23,648 nucleotides of DNA from JBFLVU01 sp037444825 (GCA_037444825.1 JBBILR010000034.1:1-23648), one strand, 5' to 3'. Shown: positions 7,809 to 15,633, numbered from the stretch's first letter. Program-made: numbers and translations. The notes: a model not told the origin generated them from the sequence alone.

Positions 7809-8474
7809 TCAACCGGAGTAGTAGCCCTTCCGCCAGGTGGGCTTGTCCTTGCCTTCCGGGTCTCCGTGGACCGCCACCTTCTCCCCCCGGTCCAGCACCG
7901 GCAAGGCCTTGTAGCGGGGGTCCCTCCCCCGGTAGTGGCCGTGGATGGGCCGCTTCCCCAGGGGGGACCAGCGCTCCCGCATCACCTGCTCCTGGATCTT
8001 CATGACGGCGTAGATGAGGGCCTCGGGCCGCGGCGGGCACCCGGGGACGTACACGTCCACGGGGATGATGTGGTCGATGCCCATGACCACCGAGTAGGCG
8101 TCGAACATCCCGCCGGTGGTGGTGCAGACCCCCATGGCGATGACCCACTTGGGCTCGGGCATCTGGTCGTAGATGCGCTTGCAGGCCGGTGCCATCTTCC
8201 GGGTGAGCGTCCCCGCCACGATCATGAGGTCGCACTGGCGCGGGGTGAAGCGCATGGCCTCGGCGCCGAAGCGGGCCAGGTCGTAGCGGCTGGCCACCAT
8301 GGCCATCATCTCGATGGCGCAGCAGGAGAGGCCGAAGGGCATGGGCCAGAGGCTGTTCTTCCGGGCCAGGTCCACCACCTTGGAGAGGGGGGAGAGGATG
8401 ATCCCGCCCTTGAGGAGGTCGAGGTCCTGGCGCGTCTGGGCGTCCAGTTCCGGCTTCACCGCGTCTACTGCCAT
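7809..8474 (-). CDS. nuoB: NADH-quinone oxidoreductase subunit B (N2 cluster)
   Basis: This 221-residue subunit holds the terminal [4Fe-4S] cluster N2, which reduces quinone. Ligands are visible as the adjacent pair C51-C52 in GLSCCAIEMM, then C117 in MGVCTTTGG and C146 in VPGCPPRPE. A C-terminal extension of about 50 residues, ending in GYYSG, is charged and not part of the core fold; it includes GKRPIHGHYRGRDPRY. The ATG at 8474 overlaps the end of nuoA by 10 bases. The frame is open further upstream, but only as a shadow of nuoA. Confidence 0.97.
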   Translation of the reverse strand: MAVDAVKPELDAQTRQDLDLLKGGIILSPLSKVVDLARKNSLWPMPFGLSCCAIEMMAMVASRYDLARFGAEAMRFTPRQCDLMIVAGTLTRKMAPACKRIYDQMPEPKWVIAMGVCTTTGGMFDAYSVVMGIDHIIPVDVYVPGCPPRPEALIYAVMKIQEQVMRERWSPLGKRPIHGHYRGRDPRYKALPVLDRGEKVAVHGDPEGKDKPTWRKGYYSG

Positions 8475-8836
8475 TGGAGCGCCCCCTTCTTGAGGGCGTA
8501 CAGGTAGCCCGTGAGCAGGATGGCTACGAAGAGGACGAGTTCGCCGTAGACGAAGAGCCCCCACCCCATGGCCAGCCGCTCGCGGAAGACCGCCGCCACC
8601 GGAAAGAGGAAGAGCGTTTCCACGTCGAAGAGGAGGAAGAGCAACGCCACCAGGTAGTACCGGACGGAAACCCGCTTGAAGGGGGCGTCCATGGGGTCCA
8701 GGCCGCACTCGTACGGCATCCGCTCCGTCCGGGAGTCCCTCACCTTGCCGAGGAGCCACGAGGCCGCGAAGAGCCCCACGGCCATGAGGAAGGCGAACAC
8801 CACCATCACGAAAACGGGAAGGTAGGCCGAGACCAT
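8465..8836 (-). CDS. nuoA: NADH-quinone oxidoreductase subunit A
   Basis: This 123-residue membrane subunit has three helices and the conserved loop YECGLDPMDAPFKRVSVRYY followed by LLFLLFDVETLFLFP, whose cysteine and acidic residues lie near the quinone site. I chose ATG at 8836 because AGGAGGT stands at 8841-8847. The upstream in-frame start at 8899 would lie before the predicted transcription start. It is the first gene of the nuo operon. Confidence 0.96.
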   Translation of the reverse strand: MVSAYLPVFVMVVFAFLMAVGLFAASWLLGKVRDSRTERMPYECGLDPMDAPFKRVSVRYYLVALLFLLFDVETLFLFPVAAVFRERLAMGWGLFVYGELVLFVAILLTGYLYALKKGALQWQ

Positions 8837-8868
8837 CCGCACCTCCTGGCTTTCCGGGTCCCCCCGCG

Positions 8869-8882
8869 TGAGCGGCCGCTCA
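8869..8882. promoter_or_regulatory. Perfect 14-base palindrome at the predicted nuo transcription start
   Basis: TGAGCGGCCGCTCA is its own reverse complement. It begins at about +1 to +2 of the transcript predicted from the -35/-10 pair just upstream, in the 47-base nuoA leader. This is where a repressor would occlude RNA polymerase. The same sequence in RNA could fold only poorly, because the palindrome has no loop, so a dimeric protein site is the more natural reading. No regulator gene for it is visible here. Confidence 0.4.
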
Positions 8883-8889
8883 GGCGAAG

Positions 8890-8918
8890 AGGCTAACATA
8901 GGCCCCGGGGGGAGTCAA
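8890..8918 (-). promoter_or_regulatory. Promoter of the nuo operon
   Basis: On the minus strand TTGACT (8918-8913) is followed after 17 bases by TAGCCT (8895-8890), a good sigma-70-type -35/-10 arrangement in an otherwise GC-rich gap. Transcription would start near 8883, leaving a leader of about 47 bases with AGGAGGT before the nuoA ATG. Confidence 0.7.
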
Positions 8919-8966
8919 CAACAGAGGGCAGGGGGCCATTTCCCGGCGGCGGGGCATTTCCCCATA

Positions 8967-8988
8967 TGCGAGTGTTCGCTCACTCGCA
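8967..8988. other. Hairpin downstream of argS
   Basis: TGCGAGTG (8967-8974) and CACTCGCA (8981-8988) form a perfect 8-base stem with a six-base loop, 24 bases past the argS stop. A second small GGGG/CCCC hairpin follows at 8951-8963. Neither has a T-run after it on the minus strand, so it is not a classical intrinsic terminator. It may act as an RNA 3' end or processing structure between argS and the nuo promoter. Confidence 0.35.
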
Positions 8989-9011
8989 CTCGGAACCGGC
9001 GGGCGCCGCCC

Positions 9012-11159
9012 TCACATCCGGTCGGGAACGGGGATGCCCAGCAGCCGCCAGAGCCCCTCGCGAAGGAGCCGGGCGAAGAGGGCCACGGTGTACAGGCGCG
9101 CCCTCCGCTTCTCCGGGTCGGCCTCCTTGAGGACGGGGTAGTGGTGGTAGTAGGCGTGGAAGGCCTGGGCGGCGTCGAAGAACTGCCGGGCCACGAGGTT
9201 CAGGTCCAGACCCTCCACCGCCGTCTTCACCTGGATGGGCACCCGGAGGAAGAGGGTGAGGAGGCCCCACCCCTCCTCGTCGAGGTGCGGGGCGTTTCGT
9301 TCCGCCTCTTCCGGGTCCCCGGCGTCGGGAACCTCCATGCCCTGCTCGGCGGCCTTCCGGAGGATATTCTCCGCCCGGACGCAGGCGTACTGCAGGTACG
9401 GCCCCGTGTCCCCCTCGAAGGCCAGGGCCTGGTCCAGGTCGAAGGGGATGACCACGTTCCGGCCGTACTTGACCATGTAGTACCGGAGCGCCCCCACGGC
9501 CAGCGCGTGGGCCCGCCGGGACCACTCCTCGGGAGCCGTCTCCGGAAGCCCGGGCTCCCTCTTGGCGATTTCCGACAATGCCCGGTCCTTCAGGCGGTCC
9601 ATGAGCAGGTCCGCCTGGAAGCCGAGTCCCTTCCGCCCCGACATCTCCACGAAGGGCTTCGACAGGTCCTCCTCGGAAACCTCGAAGCGGGCCCCCTTGG
9701 CCATTTCGGACCTCACGAAGGAGGTGGAGAGGGCCACCATCTCGTAGGCGAAGTGGACGGACCGCTCCGCCTGGTCCGTGTACCCCATCTGCCTCAGCCC
9801 CTCCGCCACGATCTTCTGGAGGTAGGACTGGCGGACGTCGATGACGTTGTAGACCCGCTCCCCGGCGCCGAAGGAGGGGGCCCCCTCCTCCGAGGCGGCG
9901 GCGTCGGTCCTCCAGATTTCGTACGGGGCGCCGGGGAAGCGCCGGTAGTGGAAGTCCCGGCCCAGGAGCCCGAACTTCCAGAGCTGGTAGGCCATGTCCT
10001 TGCCGATGTAGGTCACCGTCCCGTTGGAGCGGACGATGACCTTGTCGGCGTCGGAGAGCCCCTTGAACTCCTCCGACTCCCGGAGGGCCATGACCCAGCA
10101 GCCGCGGTTCTTGTCCTCCGCGTCCGCGGGAACGAGGTGGACGGCGCCGGCGGCCTTGAGCTTTTCGAAGCAGGCGGACCAGAAGCCGATGCGGAGGATG
10201 TCGCTCTCGTGGGGGAGGACCTCGTAGCGGATCCCCAGCCACTCCATGGTGCGCAGGTGGCAGCGGACCATCTCCTCGGCGACGAGGGCCGCCATCTCCG
10301 CCGTCTCGTTGCCGCCTTCCTCCATGAGGTGGAGCGTTTCGAGGCGGGCCTGTTTGTTCTCCTCGCGCTGGGCGTACCACGGGGCCACGCTGGCGTAGAG
10401 CCCCCAGCAGAAGGCGTCGAAGCGGCCCAGGGAGTCCTGGAAAAAGGCGTGGACGGGAGGGAGGGGGGGCGGTGCCTCCCTGGGGGGGATCCGGCCGTCG
10501 AGGCCGAAGCGGCTCAGGTTTTCATTCGTCCAGTGGCGGGACCACCCCTCGGCCAGCTCTTGCAGGTAAACGAAGGACCCGTGGGCCTGTGTGAACTCCG
10601 CCATGAAGGCGATGAGGTTCCGCACGTCCTTGAGCTTCCACCCGAGAATTCGCTGGAAGCCCACCACCACGTCGGCCACCTGCACCCCGGTGTCGTCGAT
10701 GTAGTTCTGCACCTCCACCCGCCTCCCCAGGTACCGGAGGCAGCGGACCAGCGTGTCGCCGAGGACGGCGTTGCGCAGGTGCCCCACGTGGGCGGCCTTG
10801 TTGGGGTTGATGTTGGTGTGCTCGACGATGACCTTCCCCTCCCGGGCCCGCGGGAGGAAGCCCCCCGAGAGGAGCCGGGAGACCGCCTGGGACCGGTCCA
10901 GGAAGAGGTTGAGGTAGCCCCCCGCCGCCCGGACCTCCCGCACCCCCGTCAGACTGACCTCGGCGAAGGCCTTGGCGATTTCGGCCGGGTTTCGCCGGAG
11001 CTCCTTCGCCAGGGCGAAGGCCACCGGCGAGGCGGCGTCCCCCAGCTCCGTCCGCGGGGGAAAGGTGAAGGGGACCCGGGCGGGGGGCCAGCAGAGGCCC
11101 AACCGGTCCCGGATGGCGTCCGAAAGCTCGTTCTGCCAGGTCTCGATCGCGCTCAGCAT
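9012..11159 (-). CDS. argS: Arginyl-tRNA synthetase, long form
   Basis: This class I synthetase charges tRNA-Arg with arginine in the cytosol. The order of parts is right: an N-terminal additional domain (1-105), the HIGH motif as HVGH at 124-127 within NPNKAAHVGHLRNAVLGD, the KMSKS-equivalent MSGRKG at 506-511, an anticodon-binding helical domain, and the family ending LLGIPVPDRM. It has 715 residues where most bacterial ArgS have about 550-600. The extra length lies mainly between 170 and 310 and includes a proline-rich linker (225-236). The ATG at 11159 has no Shine-Dalgarno sequence, and a -10-like box lies six bases upstream. Confidence 0.95.
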   Translation of the reverse strand: MLSAIETWQNELSDAIRDRLGLCWPPARVPFTFPPRTELGDAASPVAFALAKELRRNPAEIAKAFAEVSLTGVREVRAAGGYLNLFLDRSQAVSRLLSGGFLPRAREGKVIVEHTNINPNKAAHVGHLRNAVLGDTLVRCLRYLGRRVEVQNYIDDTGVQVADVVVGFQRILGWKLKDVRNLIAFMAEFTQAHGSFVYLQELAEGWSRHWTNENLSRFGLDGRIPPREAPPPLPPVHAFFQDSLGRFDAFCWGLYASVAPWYAQREENKQARLETLHLMEEGGNETAEMAALVAEEMVRCHLRTMEWLGIRYEVLPHESDILRIGFWSACFEKLKAAGAVHLVPADAEDKNRGCWVMALRESEEFKGLSDADKVIVRSNGTVTYIGKDMAYQLWKFGLLGRDFHYRRFPGAPYEIWRTDAAASEEGAPSFGAGERVYNVIDVRQSYLQKIVAEGLRQMGYTDQAERSVHFAYEMVALSTSFVRSEMAKGARFEVSEEDLSKPFVEMSGRKGLGFQADLLMDRLKDRALSEIAKREPGLPETAPEEWSRRAHALAVGALRYYMVKYGRNVVIPFDLDQALAFEGDTGPYLQYACVRAENILRKAAEQGMEVPDAGDPEEAERNAPHLDEEGWGLLTLFLRVPIQVKTAVEGLDLNLVARQFFDAAQAFHAYYHHYPVLKEADPEKRRARLYTVALFARLLREGLWRLLGIPVPDRM

Positions 11160-11165
11160 GGCAGG

Positions 11166-11171
11166 GTATTA
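11166..11171 (-). promoter_or_regulatory. Possible -10 box of a leaderless argS promoter
   Basis: TAATAC on the minus strand ends six bases before the argS ATG, so a transcript from it would begin at or near the start codon. No convincing -35 box lies 16-18 bases upstream. No ribosome binding site is present, which fits leaderless initiation but does not prove it. Confidence 0.35.
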
Positions 11172-11184
11172 CACCACGGAACGG

Positions 11185-11216
11185 CCCGGCGGGAAAGACG
11201 CGCCGGGCGGGTCTTT
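11185..11216. other. Interlocked inverted repeats (pseudoknot-like) in the spacer upstream of argS
   Basis: CCCGGCG (11185-11191) pairs with CGCCGGG (11201-11207). AAAGAC (11194-11199), lying in the loop of that stem, pairs with GTCTTT (11211-11216) outside it. This is the topology of an H-type pseudoknot in either RNA strand. It falls in the spacer after the LVIVD gene and before argS. It may be chance in GC-rich DNA; no U-tract marks it as a terminator for the minus-strand transcript. Confidence 0.2.
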
Positions 11217-11313
11217 TCGAGCCGTGCGGATTCTCTCGCCCGGGGGCGCTTTTGGGCCCGCGGCCGGAGCCTCGCCCCCCGACCGCGCTCCCCGCGAGCG
11301 GTTTCCGGCCCTT

Positions 11314-13941
11314 CTAGGGCCCTTCGGCCCCGCAGGCGGCGTTCAGGGCGGTGACCAGGTAGTAGTACGGGCCCCCCGCGTTGGAGCCGGCGTCCACGTA
11401 CTGCGCGTTGGCCGTCCCCTGGTCCATGTCCACCACGTTCCCCGCGCGCAGGGCCCACGGCCCCGTGGGGGATCCCGCCCGGTAGACGTTGTAGCCGGTT
11501 CGGGTGGAGGGCTGGTTGGGATCGAGGATGTCCAGGATGACGTCGCCGTTGGGATCGAGCCGCGCGCTGTAGATGAGCAGGGGTTGGGTGGGAGCCGGAC
11601 AGGGCGTGAAGGAGAAGGTCAGGCGGTAGGTCTGGCTTCCGGAGTACTGCGTGGAGTCCGACCCGTTGACGAGCAGGGTGTAGCCCCCGCCGGAGGTGGC
11701 CGTGTAGGAAAGGCTCTCCACCGCCCCGGCCCCCAGGGTGGAGGATCCGACGAGGCTCCGGGCGGGATCGTAGAGGAAGAGGTCGTAGTTGAGCCCCGCC
11801 GGCGGCGTCAGGGCGGCCGAGAGGGTGCCGCCGGAGGGCAAGGTGAGGGCGTAGTGGTCCGCGTCCGCTCCGTTGCACACCAGGGCGTCGTAGTAGGCGC
11901 CCGCCTCCAGGGGCCAGGCGTGGTCGAAATCGTCGTTGGGTTCGTAGCGGTCGTAGCAGGCGCCGGTGGCGTGAAAGACGTAGACTCCGGCGATGGCGCT
12001 GGCCACGTAGCAGTACCCGTCCCGGTAGAGGGGCTTGACGGGCCAGGGTTCCGCGGGCATGGAGGCGACCTGCGCCGGCGCCCAGGGGGAAGAAACGTCC
12101 AGAACCGACACTTCTCCGGTACCCCTCGCCAGGTACGCCAAACCGTCGGCCACCGAGACGCGGGTGGAGAGGTCCGCCTGGAAGCCCCCCACGAAGTAGG
12201 GGGCCGCGGGCGTCGCGACGTTGAAGACCTCCAGCCCCCAGTCGGTGGCCGCGTACAGGTAGGATCCCAACGCGGCGACCCCGCTGACGCCGTTCTGCGT
12301 CACCGCCGACCCCAGGAGAACCGGCGCTTCGGGGTTCGAAACGTCCACGACCTCCACCTGCCCCGAGGAGGGGTTCACGTAGTCGGACCAGTAGGTGGCC
12401 ACGTAGGCCAGGTTCCCCGACAAGGCGACGTCCCAAGCCCAGTAGGTGGTCGGGAGCGCGAACTGAGCGCCGTCGGAAAGGCGCACGACGACCAAACCCG
12501 CGCTGTCGCTGGCCACGTAGGCGTACCCTCCGCGCACCTGCAGCGCAACGGGAGCTCCGGGCAGGGCGAAGGAGGTACTCAAGACGGGCGCCGTAGGGAC
12601 GGAAACGTCCACCACGTGCAGATACCCCCCGTTGTCGGCCACGAAGGCGGTGGTGCCCGAGACCTTCACGTCCAACGCGGCCATGCCGGTGGCGCGCCCC
12701 ACCACGCGGGGAAAGGAGAGGGAGGTCAAGTCCACCACGAAAAGGCCCGTGGCCCCGGCGAAGTAACCGTATCCGCCCCGGATGTCGAGCCCCCAGGCCC
12801 CCGGGGCGGGGAAGTCGCCGTACGAGACCGGCGGGGACGGCGCCGTCGAGGCGTCGAGAAGGACGAGACCTCCCTTTCGGGCGTGGACGTAGAGGTCGGT
12901 TCCCGCGGACACCACTCCGTAGGCATCGGACGCGGCGTAGGCCGTGACGAGGGCCGGCGCCGAGGGGGTGGTCACGTCCACCACCTGGAGCCCCCCGGTG
13001 GTCCCGGCCAGGTAGAGGGTGTTCCCGTTGAGGGAGAGTCCCGTCCCTTCCCCGGAGGAAGGGTCCAGCGTGGCCAGTTGGACGGGATTGGAGGGGACGG
13101 TCACGTCGAAGACCGTGAGGTCGGGACTGCCGCCCTTGTTGGCCACGAAGGCGTACAGGGTGCCCGAGCGGTCTTGGACGGCGACGGCCCGGGCCGAAGC
13201 CGAGGACGAGAAGGAGAGAGACACCGGGGCGCTGGGTACGGTGATGTCGAAAAGGTGGAGGCCGGCTTCGGTGGCCACGTAGGCGACGTTCCCCGAGGCC
13301 GCCACGCCGTAGGCGTTGGCGCCCAGGGGGGTGACGGACTGGGTGGCCAGGGTGGCGGCGTCCAGGAGGACGAGGTTCTGGCCGGAGGCCACGAGAAGGC
13401 TCGAGACGCCCAAGGCCAACCCCCGCGGGGAACCGAGAGCCACGGGAGAGCCCAGCCAGGAGGGGGAGGAGGGAACAGACGCGTCTATCCTCCCGACTTG
13501 GCTCGTGGTGGAGACCAACAATGTCGGCGTGCCGCTGACGGGAACCAGGATGGAGGTGACCTGCGCCCCATCCATGTCCAGCCACCCCAGCAGGGCGGGC
13601 CTCCGCTTGTCCGCGACGCTCAGGACGGCCAGGGTGGACCGAAAGCCCACGTACGCCCTTTTCAGGACGGCGTCGTACGCTACGGGGAAGCCCCAGGAGC
13701 CGAGGCTACCGTAGCCGAAGAGGGCCCGGCTGGCGAAGTCAACGTTGACCCTTGGAGCGGAAGGGACAGGGCCTCGCCCATACCCCTCCTGAGGCGCCGG
13801 CTCCCCCACGGCATCACAACCGCCAAGGGCCGCACGGGGCCCTGGAACGGGGCTGGGTCCCTGTGCCTGGGCCTGTCCCGCACCCACGAGAAACGCGGCG
13901 GCCAGGATCAGGGCTCGATTTCCGGAAAGGGGGAGGCCCAT
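11314..13941 (-). CDS. Secreted LVIVD-repeat beta-propeller protein with PPC-like and C-terminal beta domain
   Basis: The 875-residue product starts with a signal peptide (about 1-27, hydrophobic ALILAAAFLVGA, then AQAQG). From about 50 to 660 it has roughly a dozen repeats of 40-50 residues ending in lines such as VVDVTTPSAPALV, VVDVSVPTAPVLS, VVDVSNPEAPVLL and VLDVSSPWAPAQV, the hallmark of LVIVD repeats, which are expected to fold as beta-propellers. A region at 663-780 beginning YDRYEPNDDFDHA resembles the bacterial pre-peptidase C-terminal (PPC) domain. The last 95 residues look like a fibronectin-type beta domain (GYNVYRAGSPTGPW). No catalytic motif is visible, so function is unknown; a cell-surface or secreted binding protein is likely. 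ATG 13941 has AAGGAG at 13948-13953. Confidence 0.85.
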   Translation of the reverse strand: MGLPLSGNRALILAAAFLVGAGQAQAQGPSPVPGPRAALGGCDAVGEPAPQEGYGRGPVPSAPRVNVDFASRALFGYGSLGSWGFPVAYDAVLKRAYVGFRSTLAVLSVADKRRPALLGWLDMDGAQVTSILVPVSGTPTLLVSTTSQVGRIDASVPSSPSWLGSPVALGSPRGLALGVSSLLVASGQNLVLLDAATLATQSVTPLGANAYGVAASGNVAYVATEAGLHLFDITVPSAPVSLSFSSSASARAVAVQDRSGTLYAFVANKGGSPDLTVFDVTVPSNPVQLATLDPSSGEGTGLSLNGNTLYLAGTTGGLQVVDVTTPSAPALVTAYAASDAYGVVSAGTDLYVHARKGGLVLLDASTAPSPPVSYGDFPAPGAWGLDIRGGYGYFAGATGLFVVDLTSLSFPRVVGRATGMAALDVKVSGTTAFVADNGGYLHVVDVSVPTAPVLSTSFALPGAPVALQVRGGYAYVASDSAGLVVVRLSDGAQFALPTTYWAWDVALSGNLAYVATYWSDYVNPSSGQVEVVDVSNPEAPVLLGSAVTQNGVSGVAALGSYLYAATDWGLEVFNVATPAAPYFVGGFQADLSTRVSVADGLAYLARGTGEVSVLDVSSPWAPAQVASMPAEPWPVKPLYRDGYCYVASAIAGVYVFHATGACYDRYEPNDDFDHAWPLEAGAYYDALVCNGADADHYALTLPSGGTLSAALTPPAGLNYDLFLYDPARSLVGSSTLGAGAVESLSYTATSGGGYTLLVNGSDSTQYSGSQTYRLTFSFTPCPAPTQPLLIYSARLDPNGDVILDILDPNQPSTRTGYNVYRAGSPTGPWALRAGNVVDMDQGTANAQYVDAGSNAGGPYYYLVTALNAACGAEGP

Positions 13942-13967
13942 GGTCGGCTCCTTACGGAAGTCCTCCC

Positions 13968-13996
13968 AATTATTAGTGGAAATTTAATAATTTCAA
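13968..13996 (-). promoter_or_regulatory. Promoter of the LVIVD gene in an AT-rich island with an inverted repeat
   Basis: TTGAAA (13996-13991) and ATAATT (13973-13968) are 17 bases apart on the minus strand, giving a start near 13961 and a leader of about 20 bases that still holds the AAGGAG site. AATTATTA (13968-13975) and TAATAATT (13985-13992) form an exact inverted repeat with a nine-base spacer that covers the -10 box and touches the -35 box, so it could be an operator. The island stands out sharply from the GC-rich surroundings. Confidence 0.55.
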
Positions 13997-14096
13997 GAGG
14001 GGGGGAGGGGCGTCTTCCCGCCGGCAGCGGGACCGCCACCGAACGGCGGGGGAGCGAAAGACGAGGCAGGGAAGGAAATGGGGCCGAGAGGCCCTT

Positions 14097-14735
14097 TCAG
14101 CCTTCGGGCTCCGACGAGGTTTCCGCCTCGGCACAGCCCACGTTCCAGCCGTCGCAGAAGACCCGGCCTCGGCTCCAGCGGAAGACGGCGTAGGAGGCGT
14201 TGTCGGTGGCGAAGAAGCGGGCCCGCTGGGGCTCTATGGCCATGACCTCGGAAAGGAGCATCCGGTTGAACAGGCCGTGGGCCACCACCACCACCCGCTC
14301 CGCCGCCCCCAGTTCCTCCCCGCGGCGGGTCAGAAAGGTCCGCACCCTCGCCTTCACGTCGAGGATGGACTCGCCCCCGGGGACCCGAAAGGCGGGGTCG
14401 TCCATCCACCTCCGCCAGCCCTCCGGCTCCCGTTCCCGAAGGTCGTCGATGGAGCGCCCCTCCCACTGGCCGCAGTCCATTTCCCGGAGATGGGGGTCCA
14501 CCACCGGGGTCGGCCAGCCCAGCCGGGCGGCGAGAATCTCCGCCGTTTCCCGGGCTCTGGTGAGGTCGGAGGTAAAGACCTTGTCCACGATTTTCCCCAA
14601 CCGGGAGAGAGAACGGGCGAGGGCCAGGGTCTGTCCCCTCCCCCGGGGGGAGAGGGGGACGTCCATGGAGCCCTGGACGCGGTTGTCGTGGTTCCACTCG
14701 GTCTCGCCGTGGCGCACCACCACCAGGTGTTTCAT
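14097..14735 (-). CDS. Histidine phosphatase family protein (phosphoglycerate-mutase-like)
   Basis: The 212-residue protein has the branch-1 histidine phosphatase signature: RHGETEWN (8-15) with the catalytic H9, TSDLTRARETAE with the phosphate-binding arginine, an acidic E (REMDCGQWEG) and the second histidine in VVVAHG. The family includes cofactor-dependent phosphoglycerate mutase, broad phosphatases and alpha-ribazole phosphatase CobC; the sequence alone does not decide. The gene follows the DUF4388 gene after 28 bases, with GGAGAT upstream of ATG 14735, so the two are probably cotranscribed. A B12 role is tempting because of the neighbouring operon, but a terminator and a separate promoter lie between. 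Confidence 0.88.
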   Translation of the reverse strand: MKHLVVVRHGETEWNHDNRVQGSMDVPLSPRGRGQTLALARSLSRLGKIVDKVFTSDLTRARETAEILAARLGWPTPVVDPHLREMDCGQWEGRSIDDLREREPEGWRRWMDDPAFRVPGGESILDVKARVRTFLTRRGEELGAAERVVVVAHGLFNRMLLSEVMAIEPQRARFFATDNASYAVFRWSRGRVFCDGWNVGCAEAETSSEPEG

Positions 14736-14763
14736 GGGATCTCCGCCCGGAGGAGGCGGGAGG

Positions 14764-15633
14764 TCACGCGTTCCGGGCGTTCCACGCCGCGAGGACGTCC
14801 CGGAAGCGCTCGGCGAGGGCCCGCTGGGCCTCGGGCCCCTGGAGGTGGGCCGCCTGCTGGAGGATCTCCTGGCACATGGTCTGGACGGCCTGGGTGCCTT
14901 TTCCCTGCTCCAGGTCGGTCTTGGCCCTCCGGTAGGCCCTCAGAATGACGCTCCACCCCACCTCCCCCATGGCGGTGTGGGCCTCCTCTCTCAGCTTCCG
15001 GATGAGTTCCTGGAGGGCCTTACGCAGGTCCTCGTCCTCGGGGCCCCCCTCTCCCTCGGAGGCCCCGCTGGATTCGGCGGGGGGCGGCGCGGCCCCCGGC
15101 GCCTCCAGCGTGATGAGGCCCATGGTCACCAGGCCGTACAGGAGCTTGGCCACCTCGAAGGAGGAGAGGCCCACCTTTCGGGCGATCTCCGAGAGGCTCG
15201 CCCGGCCGTCGATCTTGGAAAGGACCAGCCACTCCTGGGTGTTCAGGTTGATCTGGCCTTGCTTTCCCTCGGGGACCTGGAAGCGGGGAACGTGGTCGAG
15301 GGAGGGGATCTTCTTGCTGAGGATCTTCCACTCGTCCATCCGCCGGGCGGCTTCCATGAGAAGGTTGGTGTTGCTGCGGGTCACCGTTCGGGCGGGCGGG
15401 GCCTCGCCGGGGAGGAAGTGGAAGCTCCCGTCGTCCCAGGTGGCGAGGAGGAAGACCGCCTCCTCCCCCTTCAGGTCGCCGGCCTCGGCGTGGACGATGC
15501 GGCCCGCCTCCAGGTAGATCCGCCCCTCCTCCCGGCCCCGGACGAGCTGGAAGGCCCCGGTCTTGCCGGACACCGCCACCAGCTGGATGACGTCGGGAAG
15601 GTGCAGTTCCTTGAGGGACCCCTGAAAGGTCAT
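14764..15633 (-). CDS. DUF4388-type (PATAN-like) protein with winged-helix-like segment
   Basis: The N-terminal 100 residues (MTFQGSLKELHLPDVIQLVA, then SGKTGAFQLVRG and GRIYLEAGRIVHAEAGDLKGEEAVF) match the DUF4388 pattern found in proteins of gliding, chemosensory and two-component pathways. Residues 130-178 (LSKIDGRASLSEIARKVGLSSFEVAKLLYGLVTMGLI) look like a winged helix. Residues 200-289 are charged and helical. The product is cytosolic by appearance and has 289 residues. I chose ATG 15633, not the longer frame starting at 15723, because the domain begins there and a promoter is predicted between. Probable regulatory or adaptor protein; partner unknown. Confidence 0.8.
   Translation of the reverse strand: MTFQGSLKELHLPDVIQLVAVSGKTGAFQLVRGREEGRIYLEAGRIVHAEAGDLKGEEAVFLLATWDDGSFHFLPGEAPPARTVTRSNTNLLMEAARRMDEWKILSKKIPSLDHVPRFQVPEGKQGQINLNTQEWLVLSKIDGRASLSEIARKVGLSSFEVAKLLYGLVTMGLITLEAPGAAPPPAESSGASEGEGGPEDEDLRKALQELIRKLREEAHTAMGEVGWSVILRAYRRAKTDLEQGKGTQAVQTMCQEILQQAAHLQGPEAQRALAERFRDVLAAWNARNA

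Noticed and set aside
8465..8899. Longer nuoA starting at 8899
   Set aside because: The start would lie upstream of the predicted transcription start; ATG 8836 has a perfect AGGAGGT and fits the family N-terminus.
8951..8988. Intrinsic terminator for argS
   Set aside because: The hairpins are good but no T-run follows on the minus strand.
10972..14193. Open frame of 1073 codons on the plus strand
   Set aside because: It lies opposite the LVIVD protein and the argS start, is rich in Gly, Arg, Val and His without any domain, and has no ribosome binding site.
14097..14735. CobC (alpha-ribazole phosphatase) as a firm name
   Set aside because: Proximity to B12 import is the only support; a terminator and a separate promoter lie between, and no B12 synthesis genes are present.
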